From Lingula anatina (lineage: Eukaryota; Brachiopoda; Lingulata; Lingulida; Lingulidae), in the NCBI RefSeq assembly GCF_001039355.2, contig NW_019775878.1, positions 118,607 to 182,606 of the forward strand: DNA of 64,000 nucleotides. Direction: 5' to 3'. Positions 1-11,005 of the stretch are shown here, piece by piece. Each line of letters begins with the position of its first letter. The first letter of the stretch is position 1. The position numbers and the translations under genes are program-made. The notes beneath the pieces are model-generated. The model saw only the letters and a program-made list of their open reading frames with translations. It ran no database searches and had not been told where the DNA came from.

Positions 1-56
1 CATGCACTGCGCACTGGGATAGAGAAATCAACACCTCTGCCTTGTGCAAATTCAGT

Positions 57-180
57 ACGAATACGCTACAAATATGTACAAATACGCTGCAAATACGGTT
101 CAAATACAGTGCAAATACGCTACAAATATGTACAATACGCTGCAAATACGGTACAAATACAGTTCGAATACGTTGGAAGC
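57..180. repeat. Minisatellite of about 11-base units (AAATACGCTGC-like)
   Basis: Short units such as aaatacgctgc, aaatacggttc, aaatacagtgc and aaatatgtac follow one another. The unit order itself repeats, so there is a higher-order period of roughly 55-60 bases (first block about 60-117, second about 118-175). Copies differ by single bases and small indels. It carries no coding signal. Confidence 0.75.
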
Positions 181-261
181 ATTTGTTGTAAATTTTCTCA
201 CGATAAATAAATGAAGAAGTCACCAGTGGGGCATATAAAAAAATCCTGTGGGCCATATACA

Positions 262-296
<35 letters not shown>

Positions 297-1566
297 GAAA
301 TGTAAGTTCACGAAAATGGATACAGTGATATATATGTTCATTAGATATATAAGTACATGTTATTGTTTTTCTTCTTTAGATCATGTATAATTGGCCACTT
401 AACAATACATACATGTACGTACATGTATGTCTATGTCAAATACGGCTTACACATATTAGACAGCCAACATACCCACTTCCCATCCAAAAAATTTAATTCC
501 CTAACTTCCCCAGATTTCAGTCTGGATTATCCATTTCCTACACTGCTATCGTTAGTGATGGTGACATCTCACTTTATATCTAAAATGTTGTTTTGACATG
601 CAAAAAGTTTAAGATATTCTGTAGCTTACATGTAGGCCTATTGTTCGAAGATTAATGTGATATAAATTCATTACCTAGAAAATGAATCACGTGAAGGTGA
701 TGAGACCCCTTTTCACGCCCAACAACTTTAGAAAGTGAAAAAAGAATAGAAATCAGCACTGTGTGCTGCTACAAACACAATTCCTAAAGACATGTTCCCA
801 AAGAAAAAAGTACGCCTGTGGTTAATTTTCCAACCACACTTCATTGCCCTAGGCATTCTTTTGTAGTAGGAGATCGGCATTCGCTGGCGTTTCTGCTTTC
901 TGCTAGACACCGCCCCTTTTTGTGGTTTACGTGCTTTTCAAGCATTCGTATGAGTCGTATGGATTTATAATATGCGTAGGCCTACTGTCATTGTAGAGGT
1001 GCTTTACACGTTTCAATTTTATTAGATTCGCCAGAGTAAATATAACTGCTCTTAGATCAACCTTAAGGCTGCAGACGGGGGAGGGGGTGGCAGGAATCTT
1101 CTTAACCCACCAAGTACCGACGTGTTGTATATCCATTGAAGCAGCTTTTCATTTCATATCCTCATTTTATTACTTAGCTATTAATAGTAACGTAAAGAGA
1201 TATAACGCTTTCCCTAGCCTGTTTGTTATATCTACTGGTAAGAAACTGAAACTACATTACAGATGCGCATGCGCAGACAACATGATCCGATAGCTGAAAT
1301 GTGTCTCAAATTCTTGATATGGGTTTAATTACCAAAGATATCCCAATTTACAAAATAACCACTAGCACCTACCATGACTGAAACACTCATAGTTTGAAAA
1401 CTGATCTGATATCATGAAATCACAGACATTCTTTGAGTCAAAGCTTAGATCTACTGAATAAATGGTTTTGAGGTTCTAGTTAGCTTTGACACTGGTAATA
1501 AACTTTATCTGAGAAAACTTATCAAGCGCTGCATCTCTTTACGTAATTAAAGTAGATCGGATTTGA

Positions 1567-1800
1567 TTTAGACCCCATTCCCAAAGATTTTAGATCGATC
1601 TATCCCTGTGGGGAGTCTCACTAGATTACTCTCAGCTTAGCCGGCTTAAGCGTCTGTCCCGCCTACTAAAAGCTGTAAGGGGGTAATTAACTATGGTGCG
1701 CGCTCGGCTGACTGCAATTTAGCGTGAAGCCCCAGGGAGTAAGGTCGATCTAAATCTAAATCTCTGGATCGATCTAAATCTCAGGGAATGCACTCTTAGA
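1567..1800. mobile_element. MITE-like inverted-repeat element, copy 1 of family A
   Basis: The left end reads ttagaccccattcccaaaga then ttttagatcgatctatc. The right end reads ggatcgatctaaatctcagg followed by gaatgcactcttaga, which is roughly its reverse complement. Internal blocks (agccggcttaagcgtctgtc, aagggggtaattaacta, gcaatttagcgtgaagccc) recur in the same order in the copy at 21915-22181. With no coding capacity and terminal inverted repeats, it is most simply a non-autonomous DNA transposon. Exact ends and target-site duplication are not resolved. Confidence 0.65.
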
Positions 1801-3091
1801 GCTGAATATTTCGGGCCAAAAGTTTGCTTCTGTCTTCACTCCTGTCAGTTCATGTATAATATAAGGGTTATATAAAATCCGTGCACAAAGTTGGATTCTT
1901 CTTAAATCTACTGGTAACCTCAAATGTTTTATGAATAGAGTTTCCATCCAGTGGTATACGGTGAAGAGACCGTGATATCAAATATTCATTATATAATATC
2001 AAACATTCATTAATTCAGAACTTTTGGTATGATAAGCTACGTGAAAATATTATTATAAGGAGGCTCCATCTTCGATACTGCATGTTATAAATTACTTTAA
2101 GTTATAACGTTAAGTTGCGGATCACCATTGCGAGTATAGGTATAATAAATCCAAGGGGTTGGTTGCGAAGTATTTGGAAGATTCTTTATAACCAGTTGTT
2201 AGGGTAAGTAAGGTTAAGTTAATTTCAATTCAGACATACGGTGATGCGGAAATAGTCGTGGACGCCTCAATTTATTGTAATGGTTGAATTTTTTGGAATT
2301 GTATTAATCTAAGGGGTTCAAAGATCAGATGGTTTGGTATATGCAGTGTATGAAAGATCTACTTGACCTCCATCTTTTGATTCGATGAGGGTAGGGGGGC
2401 ATATATATTTTCATCGTCGATGCTTTGTATATTTATGTATATGTCTTCGCAATGTTTGTTTAATATTTCAAGACAAGCAGATGCTCACGAGGGGAAATAT
2501 ACTGATTACGAATTTCAAAATGTTTTTTTCTGTTATGTCTTTTAGTAAATGCAATTTTTCTCTGCTTGATATCAGTGCTCTTGTAGTGCTTTTTACAGAC
2601 AAACACAAGAAGGTAAACCGAGGAGGAGGGGGAGAGAGAGATTAGTGGGCTGAGGTTTAGGCAACAAATGTTATCTTGATTTCAGATGAATAGTATCAGT
2701 TTGAAAACAGATTCCAGACAAATAGGGTTCCATATATGACTGCCATATCAATCTTGGCTCCAGGATTTAACTAAAGGGGGAAGGGGGGCAAGTTAAAATA
2801 TTCTGAACGGTAGTCAATGGTAGGTATTTTTACTAAAACGGGGGTGTAAATTGTCTTTGTTTTGTTGTGTTTTGTGCTTCTTCGTTTTTTTTATATCGTG
2901 TTTTGTAGTTGTTGTTTTGAATGGGGGGAGGAGGGGGAATAAAGAAAATCTAGTGAGTACCCCCAAAGCTTAAAGGGGTTACCTGTTTGAAGCAAGGGAT
3001 CCATAAATGAATATTGCCATGCTACAGATAGTAGTTATAATTGTTTTCTCTGTAAACATTTTTACATTTTTCTTTCGTAGAATTAAAAACT

Positions 3092-3417
3092 ATGTCCGGA
3101 CGGAGAATGTGGAAACTCTTGTCGTTTTTCCTAGTGGTTTTGCTGGTGGGACTTTCCGTCCTCTGGATGCGTGAAGGTGTGTTTTTTTTAAACAGGTTTC
3201 TAATGTAAACATGTTGGCAATCATATATTTTGTCTTAAGTAAGATCGATACATAGGCGAAATAGAATCAATTACAAAAACATTCAAGATTAATTGTCTAA
3301 CTTTTATTATTTAGCAAATGAGGTGTCCATCCTTAGATCTGCATTGAGAACCTTAAATAGCAGTAGGTCAGATCTGCAATTGGTAAGCACCGTTCTGAGA
3401 AGGAATTCTCCTTCGTT

Positions 3418-3448
<31 letters not shown>

Positions 3449-6400
3449 AGAGGAGGACCCTGCCACAACCGCCGTTAACAATATATTTGTGTTCTTGTAT
3501 GAAAGTACAAAGATGAACGAGTTTAAATCATTTAATGTGTCCATAAGGCATTCCCGGGCCCTTCGTGTCCCATTTATAATTTTGTGTCCCGTTTTAAGGG
3601 ATAACAACTCTTCATTTTGGCAGGGAAAATGCCATGAAACGGATTTTCCTGGGGTAAACTAAGACGCATTCAAACCTGCCCATGGTTAATATATCCGTTC
3701 CGACATTCAAAGTTAGACGGTTTTTTTTACTTGTAATCATCTCTTCAGAGATTATTACGGAGGGAAGCCATCTATGAAGGTCCTCCCGGTCCAATGGCAA
3801 GCACCTATTTTGGAACAATTGCAATAACCGCAGTTTTTTGTGGAGTTTTTTTATTTCTAGGTGCTGTTTACAATGTATTTATTGTGGAACTTATATGAAT
3901 ACAGTAGTTGTTATCCCTTTGATATGCAGGAGACTCGTGTTGTTCAGTGTTATATGAATACACATACGAGCACGAGGCATTTATCTCCTGAAAGTGTTTA
4001 AGTTTGATTCTAGGAACAGTAGTAACAAATGTAACTTTCAGTGGCACAGTAAAACCATGATCAGCCTGGAGTTACATAAAAACGTTTATTCAAAATACGA
4101 TTGGAACGGATGACTTAGTTTTCATCTTTTTCCAGGCGTTGGAGAAACTCCAAGTTACAAAAGCATCAACCATAAAACCTACTCCACTGAAAACGTTCTA
4201 CAATCTAGCAGACGACATTGAGTATTCAAGAGAAGCCGTTCCGAGACTGTCGGGGGCTGGTGCAATATCAGATAAGATTGAACTGGACTATTTCAGGTAC
4301 ACACAATGAAATATTCCCGTGAAACAAAATAAAGCTTAAATGCAGGCAGCGTGCGTTGGACTAATGTTAAAGAATAGGTTTGAAAAAATGTATTACTCAA
4401 AATAGGTTAGGGTAAAAAATAACTTTTTTTGGAAAACTCGATCTAGAGGAACAAGTGTTTTTAGAGGCAAAATGGGCCAAAAAGTCCATTTCTGGTGAGA
4501 TATTTGGGCTATGAGTATTTATAAGGAAGAATCGGAATTATTCCAACCTCAAGCAACCAAAAGGTGAATATCTTTAAAGTATTAAAAAGGATGGATGTTA
4601 AATCGTTGTTCTACATGTATGAAGCGGGAAGCACTCACTATCTTAAACTGAGACCAGCAAAAGAAGATGCCAAGGAAATATCCAGGGTCTGGATCTCCAA
4701 GAACATCTTTCCTCTCTTTGAGAAAAGCATTTCCAACAAAATAATGTTATTTAAAAGGTTTATCGCACGTTGTTTGTATTTAGCTGCTTACATACGTGCA
4801 TTCACTTACAATTTAAGCGTCTTTAAGATAATATCGTAAAATTGAATGAAATATAATAAAATATTTATTTCTTAAAATCCAAGCTTTACATAAGTTTCTG
4901 TGTAATGTACAATTGATAAATTATTAACATTATTTAAGGAAAATCCTTTGCCTATTTAAAAGTTGTCTATCTGCTCTTTGGTCTGGCTGAACTTATTTCT
5001 CCCAAGTGATCCCTCAATAAATGCAATAGTTTGGCTCCTTTTTCAATTTCCAGATATCTTCATAAGTTACAGTTCGACTGCCGAAACCGGATAAGAGCAG
5101 GCACCAGGGAAAGAGAAGACGGCGGCTGGGAGGTGTGCCTGGACCCGCCATACAATATGAAACGGGGAAAATGTTTAGTATACTCCTTTGGGTAAGTAGA
5201 TATGGGTAGGACTTGTGTTACTTCTGGATTTTTATTTCTGCTACACCCATGTCAGTAATTTATGTCCGCCCATTATGAAGTCCTGTCGATGTATAGTAAG
5301 CTATAGATATGATAAAAATGATAATAATAATAATAACTTCGGAAGTCCGTCGTGCACGTATATTGGTAAAGCCCCCTTTACACTGGACGGCGTTTTTTGT
5401 GCGTCCAGCAGTACGGCCCCATTTGAGAGTTAAAAAATTATAATGCTTTACTTGCCGACAACTAGCCGATCATTGAGCATTCATTCTGTCACAAAATCAA
5501 TGCTCGTGCCTCCTTATTAAGACCACAGCGATGCCAAATTTCATGGTCGCTGAAAGGACGCAGAAAGGACGCCGTCCAGTGTAAAGGGGGTATTAGCGTG
5601 TAAGACAGCCACTTAACTACTATATGATATTGATGTTACAGTTTTTTTTTTCACTCGAACAACACAGTCAAATCCCCCATACCAGTATACTTGTTACTCC
5701 ACCCTCATCAGTATTTTATGTTCGGAAGGTAAGGCACCCGTTGGATATAGCGTTTGATGTGAAAATGACTTAAAGTAAGTTAAATACGGTGCAAAAATGA
5801 TACTAACGCAGATGTAAATATTTGTTATTTCGTATCCAGCATCGCTGACAACTGGTCTTTTGACGACTACATGGGCAAGGCCAAAAATTGTACAGTGCAC
5901 TGTTTCGATCCAAGGTAAGCACTATTCGAAATAAGCAAAATATTGGTACCTTTTGTTCATAAGCAGCGACGAATTTATCGGAGGGCGTAAAATAGGCATA
6001 TTCTATTCCTTCGCTTCTGAGGAATGTAATACCCCCTGAGGAATGTAACACCCCCCTCCTCCAATAAAAAACGATAACAAATAACAAGTTAGACATGCGA
6101 GCAGTGAATATTTGCTTTTTGACTCAACTTGTTCATTCGTATTTCGGGACGATACTTAACCATCCCTTCATATCATTATCTCATTGTCACATGAATGTCC
6201 CCATTTAAATTTTTTTTCAGTATAGGATAGATGATTAATTCTTTAACAAGCCTCATTGAGCATAACACGAGAAAAAGTATCACAGTTTTCTCTCTTAACT
6301 TGTTTCCAGTATAGGAAAAAAGGACTTTAAGCGTTCCCCAAACATATATTTCCACAATCTGGGTATATCTGGAAGCAACGGAACCAATGAAAACATGTGG

Positions 6401-6986
6401 CAACTTTATACGCTTGGATCCATAAAGCGACTTCTTGGACATGAGAACGTACGTCACATACTGGTAAAATTGTTTCAGACTTTCTATTATTAGGGGGAGG
6501 GGGGTGTTAATACCGATGCTAAAGGGGTTTTGTGGTTTGAGGGTCGATTCACTCGCCTTTTTGTGTATGTAAACAATCTGTTGCTCTCTCCTTCTGTATG
6601 TGTACATCTATCTTGTCCATTTCTTTCTTTCTTTTTTTAGATGATACTTATTAGCTATATATTTATTTAAGGTGACACTGGACTACCTGAAAATGGACGT
6701 TGAATTGAGCGAATGGCCAAGTTTACAGGCAATGTACCGCGAGGGTGTGTTATCCCAAGTCAAACAGTTTGCTTTAGAGTTTCATGACATCCCTAAAAAA
6801 CAGGCAGATGTCGATATCATCAACAGACTGTACGAACTCGGGTTCAGGATATTCTACACCAAAAGGAACTTCTATAATCGAGCAAAATCGCGACTAACAA
6901 AGCGCACTGTTTATATGTGCATGGAGGTGCATTTTGTAAATATAAACTTTCTGAAGCAGGACGAACAAAGCGGACACCGCCAGTGA
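3092..6986 (+). CDS. METTL24-like membrane-anchored FkbM-type methyltransferase family protein
   Basis: Coding exons are 3092-3176, 3315-3382, 4136-4296, 5054-5191, 5840-5914, 6310-6463 and 6672-6986. Together they give 331 residues with consistent phases and GT-AG borders; human METTL24 is of similar size. The first exon encodes a short basic start and a hydrophobic segment (LLSFFLVVLLVGLSVLW, about residues 9-25), a signal anchor. The next two exons form a stem, and the catalytic-type region begins around the ERE-DGGWEVCLDPPY block. Hallmarks of the METTL24/FkbM family are GGWEVC, CLVYSFGIADNWSFDD and, in the last exon, TLDYLKMDVELSEW. These are predicted to form the SAM-binding fold. The expected location is Golgi or ER lumen, or the cell surface, as a type II protein. 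Substrate is unknown; activity of the family is poorly established. The start ATG was chosen because it gives the anchor and directly follows an acceptor-like site. A poly(A) signal aataaa lies at 7124. Confidence 0.87.
5372..5590. mobile_element. MITE-like element with perfect 22-base terminal inverted repeats
   Basis: The left terminus starts ccccctttacactggacggc and the right terminus ends gccgtccagtgtaaaggggg, perfect reverse complements over 22 bases. The 219-base element lies in the METTL24-like intron between 5191 and 5840, and no open frame inside suggests a transposase. The interior also contains gtccagcagtacgg and aaggacgcagaaaggacg sub-repeats. The perfect termini suggest relatively recent activity or continuing selection on the ends. 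Family assignment is not possible by eye. Confidence 0.75.
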
Positions 6987-8162
6987 TTCTTATATAGGCA
7001 CAGAAAGGATATTTTTTCCTGTTCCGTGGTAAAGACAGTCCTCAGTGCCATCTAGTTATATAAATCTTAATGTAGCAAGCTATATTAAAAATAAGAGGAT
7101 AATTTTTCATTACAATAAAGTCACAAATTAGGTCGGACTTATGTTTGGGGGGATATCATTAGTCCTGTACTGCTGGTTAAGCCATATGGTTAAATCAAAA
7201 CGGCTGATATATATATATATATATGTTATACATTATGTGGTAGGTTTTATCTTGGATTTGAATGAATAAAATTTAAATATTATACGATCACTATGTGTAT
7301 AGGTAAATTTCCGTTTCACTGAAATAGCATTTCTCAAAATAGGCCATTAATCAGTTAAAGGTGCTCTCTGCGGGATTAACCCGCCATAAATTTTCCTGAG
7401 CTAAATCAATCAATCAATCATATCGACCGATATCGACCATCAACGGCATCAACTAAGCAACTTTCATAAATATTATAAATATAAATTAAGGGGGTAAAGA
7501 GCATATCTTTCCTACTCGCGAATCATTGCAATATTTTATTCAATTTTGAATTCAATACCTTAGTTGTAAATGACTGGCGAGTCATACTGAACAAAATCTA
7601 CCATAACTGATCTTCTCAGGACAGGGCCTAGTTTTTCACACAAGAAATGGCGTGGTGTCTTGTATCGCGGCCTGTGTCGTGTCAAATACAGGCGTTGCGA
7701 GCTAAGATTTTAATATCTGAGCCCTTTTCTTAATTGAAATAGTGACACACAAGGGCAAAAATAAAATCTTTAAAAAGTTACTACATTAAATTGCTAATTT
7801 GTCTTTTACATTATATGCCATGAGCGAGGATCCAGCACAAATGACACATGTTACCTTATATACATAAATGCACCTATAAATATATACTTGTAGGGTCACT
7901 GACATTTCGTGATGATGCGGTTGAATTTTAATGGGCCAAATACGTCATGATACAATGCATTGCACGTGACCAAGGAACACTTCACTAACAGGTGTGACTT
8001 CCCGTGGGGGTTTGAGGTCGTTTTTCCTCTTTTTTTATCTGCTCAAAAGGTGCAATCGTTAACACTAAGATTTTTTTTGCGGGTCTCGATGCAGATGTTT
8101 TTTGTTTTTACGCTGTTCAGCAACTGGAAATCATTGATTCAATATTCTGGTGGGCCCTTTAT

Positions 8163-8196
<34 letters not shown>

Positions 8197-9683
8197 ATAA
8201 ACACACACACACCCGAGCGTGCGTACACGCATTTAACATTCACTTATGAAATATGTCAAAAGCTGAACGGTGGGTCAAAACAACACATTAGCTTTCTGAC
8301 TCGTGGCATGTAGGCGTGCCTACCTTTCTTATTAATAGTATGTAGGCGTATCTATCGTCAACAGAAGTAATAATTATATTCCGGGTCACGAAATTTCACT
8401 TACACACCACTCTGCTTTAGCCCGTTTGCCGCACTTTAAACACATTTTGCCCATCCTAATGGTCAAGATGTTTGACAATGGTCAGTAGGAATGTCAGAGA
8501 AAGTGTTCTTTTGTGACCAGATCATCCCTTTGTTCTAATGTATACAATTAAAACGACATATACTTCTTATGTAATGCACACTGCAATAGAAATGTAGCCC
8601 AAAATTGCTTTAATTTGTTGCTTTGAGCACTTAAGAAGAATTTACCCATGGGTAATGAAATGCGACAGTCATGCATGGGTAATGAAATGCGCCAGTCATG
8701 ATACAAATAAATAAAATAAACAGATAAGGATACATGTAGTAAAATAATGGAAAATAAATATTAATTTGATTTGATTGTAAGTTTATATGCTCGTTTCGTG
8801 GTCCATTCATTTACTTATTTTCTGTGGGTCATCTATTCATTTGCTGTAAACCTCAAAGCGAGAGAGAGAGAGAGAGTAGATGAACACAAGACAAATAAAC
8901 AATGCACTATGTCTATCAAATACGGAAGTGACAGCTAAATTGCTATAGCACCCTCTTCCCATTCGAAAATATCAATTTCCTAACCCTCCTTTATGAGAAT
9001 TTGCTCTGTCAATCCATTATTTTCCATTTCCTAAACTAATATCGCTTTATGTTGAAAACAGCTACGGGCATTAATATAAACATCTAGCACTTCCCCGACA
9101 GTGGCATCTCACTTTGTTATGTTGTTTTGACATGCGAAATGTTTGAGATATTCCGGAACCTATAGATTAATGTAATCTAAGTTCAGTGCCTACATGTGTA
9201 GTAAATGACTCAAGCAACTGCATTTTTCAATTAAAATACGTACAAGGTACAAGTTGTTTCTATAAATTATATGTTGCTAATACTTCTTTGCATAAACTAG
9301 ATGTTACATGTATATATATATATGGAATACAAACAAAAAAGGAAAATAAAATAAAAATGAAATAAAAATAAAAAAATTTAAAAAAAATAAAAAGAAGATG
9401 CAAGGGTTAGAAATGGTATATTTTCTTGGTCAAAAGGGAAGGCGCAAAACGTATGTATATGTATTTACCTTACAATCTTGTTTTAAATTTGGGATACTAA
9501 TTAAGTAAAAGAAAGGCACATTATAGCTAACATCAACGGGACCCTGACAACTGAACGATTAAACAAGTTTTAAATTGACGTAGGAAGACCCATCCCCTTT
9601 TTAGATCCGCTTCCTGGCGGCATTGAATTAATATCCTATTATATATCATTCTAAATATACGCTGCGAAGCCGGTAGTCAATCG
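6987..9683. other. Intergenic spacer, repeats only
   Basis: After the METTL24-like 3' end (poly(A) signal near 7124) I find no supported gene. Present are a (TA)n run at 7206-7224, (CT)n followed by (AC)n at about 8163-8210, an exact-length 27-base tandem duplication at 8647-8700 (unit begins catgggtaatgaaatgcg, one mismatch), a (GA)n run near 8860-8876 and an A-rich tract at 9336-9400. The longest open frame (7960-8313) crosses the CT microsatellite and shows no protein family features. Confidence 0.6.
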
Positions 9684-9691
9684 TATAAAAG
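9684..9691 (+). promoter_or_regulatory. TATA box of the secreted coiled-coil gene
   Basis: The sequence gtataaaagcc sits about 30 bases upstream of a plausible transcription start near 9714-9720. It is followed by a short leader ending aacttgaag|gtaggt at 9759, a good donor site for a 5' untranslated exon. The same TATAAAAG core is found before the two ShK protease genes. A weaker ttataaagg at about 10234 is an alternative. Confidence 0.65.
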
Positions 9692-10430
9692 CCGACTATA
9701 TGCGGTTTAGTGCATCAAACTCCACAGTGCTGAACATATAGTCAAAACTGAACTTGAAGGTAGGTTGGGATTCTGTTAACTCAAACCAGTGTGATGTCCT
9801 ATGATATAGGCAAATAACGACGTTACAACGCAGTATACGTAAAGAAAGAAACTGGATGTTGAATTGTATCTATAGTAGCTAGCATAAGGTCTTTTTGGAG
9901 AGATGGTCCGAACATTTATAGCTAGCTTTTTCATCCACTGTGTCTGTATTAAATGGAATTCTAGTTCCAAATTTACTCAAGGTTAATTACGGCGACTCGT
10001 TTTATGTCGTTTTTATGGAAATTGCATTGCGTTGCATAGTTTGCATTCACGACCGCAGCTAAGTTAAGGCTAACGGGACGCTTGCCTTGCCAACTTCCCA
10101 CAGACCTCTTTAAGGGGTAAAGTAAAGTAATTTTAGAGGGTGGTCCTAGGTCTCATCCTATTGAAACTGTTGGTCTACGTACATACATGTAGATCCAAGG
10201 TTTGTTATGGACATGTCAGCAAAGGTGACTACCTTATAAAGGGACGGGGTTCCAAGCGATTTAATACATTTTCAACTCTGCTATTTGCTGCAGATCACTC
10301 TCGTTGAACTAAAACAACGCCATCTTAATTTTTAGCATTTATTTTTCAAGGTAAGACGCGGGGCAGTGGTTTTATCGGAAATCCGGGTGAACAAATATAA
10401 ACAAGTGGAAGCTAAGACACCGCCGTCATC

Positions 10431-10961
10431 ATGGTTGCTGTGGCTAATGTGTTTGGATTGGCGCTACTCTTAATTCTCTCCACTGCCGGCCCCGTATCGG
10501 GATGTGAGTTGTAATTGTTATCGTATAAACACGAGAACATTGCTAGATTATTGTGCAGTTTAAATTAATTTACTTGGAATTTCCAACTACCCCTCCCACA
10601 GCAGCATATACTGCAAACTAAGCTGCTTCATTCTATTATTTATGAACAAACATTGGTGAATAATCTTCTTTTGAGAATGTACAAGGTACATCAATTTCAA
10701 AGCCGTTCACAGCATTACTGCATGTACCTATAAACTTCCTTTTGAGTTCTAAGTTTCTAATTTTTACATCACCCTCATAATGGAGATTAAGACGTAAGTT
10801 TATTTATACCCATTTTAGGGTGTTTTAAGCATTATAATTTCCAATGTGCATTATGATATTCAGTTCTAGGAAGCGGTGGTATCATTGACATCATCATAGA
10901 CAGAGTTACATCTAAGTGTCCGGACTACCCTGATTATCCAGACGTAAGTGATTTCCCCCTC

Positions 10962-11005
<44 letters not shown>

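Larger units (their letters stand above)
1..3091. other. Intergenic spacer with small repeats, no gene supported
   Basis: I see no convincing coding exon here. The stretch holds a tandem array at 57-180, an (AAAT)n run near 261-296, and one copy of an inverted-repeat element at about 1567-1800, each listed separately. Open frames in the region are short and lack family resemblance or splice context. The acceptor-like tctttcgtag at 3071-3080, just before the METTL24-like start codon, suggests that this gene has a 5' untranslated exon somewhere in the spacer, but I cannot place it. Confidence 0.6.

Noticed and set aside
57-180. Regular short repeats considered as a CRISPR array
   Set aside because: The units are contiguous with no unique spacers, and the genome is clearly animal.
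4564-4839. 91-codon plus-strand frame inside a METTL24-like intron
   Set aside because: Including it would break the phase between the exons at 4136-4296 and 5054-5191, which join correctly without it. No family match is visible.
7960-8313. 117-codon open frame in the spacer after the METTL24-like gene
   Set aside because: It runs through a CT microsatellite (LSLSLSLS) and an AC run, has no splice or promoter context and resembles nothing.
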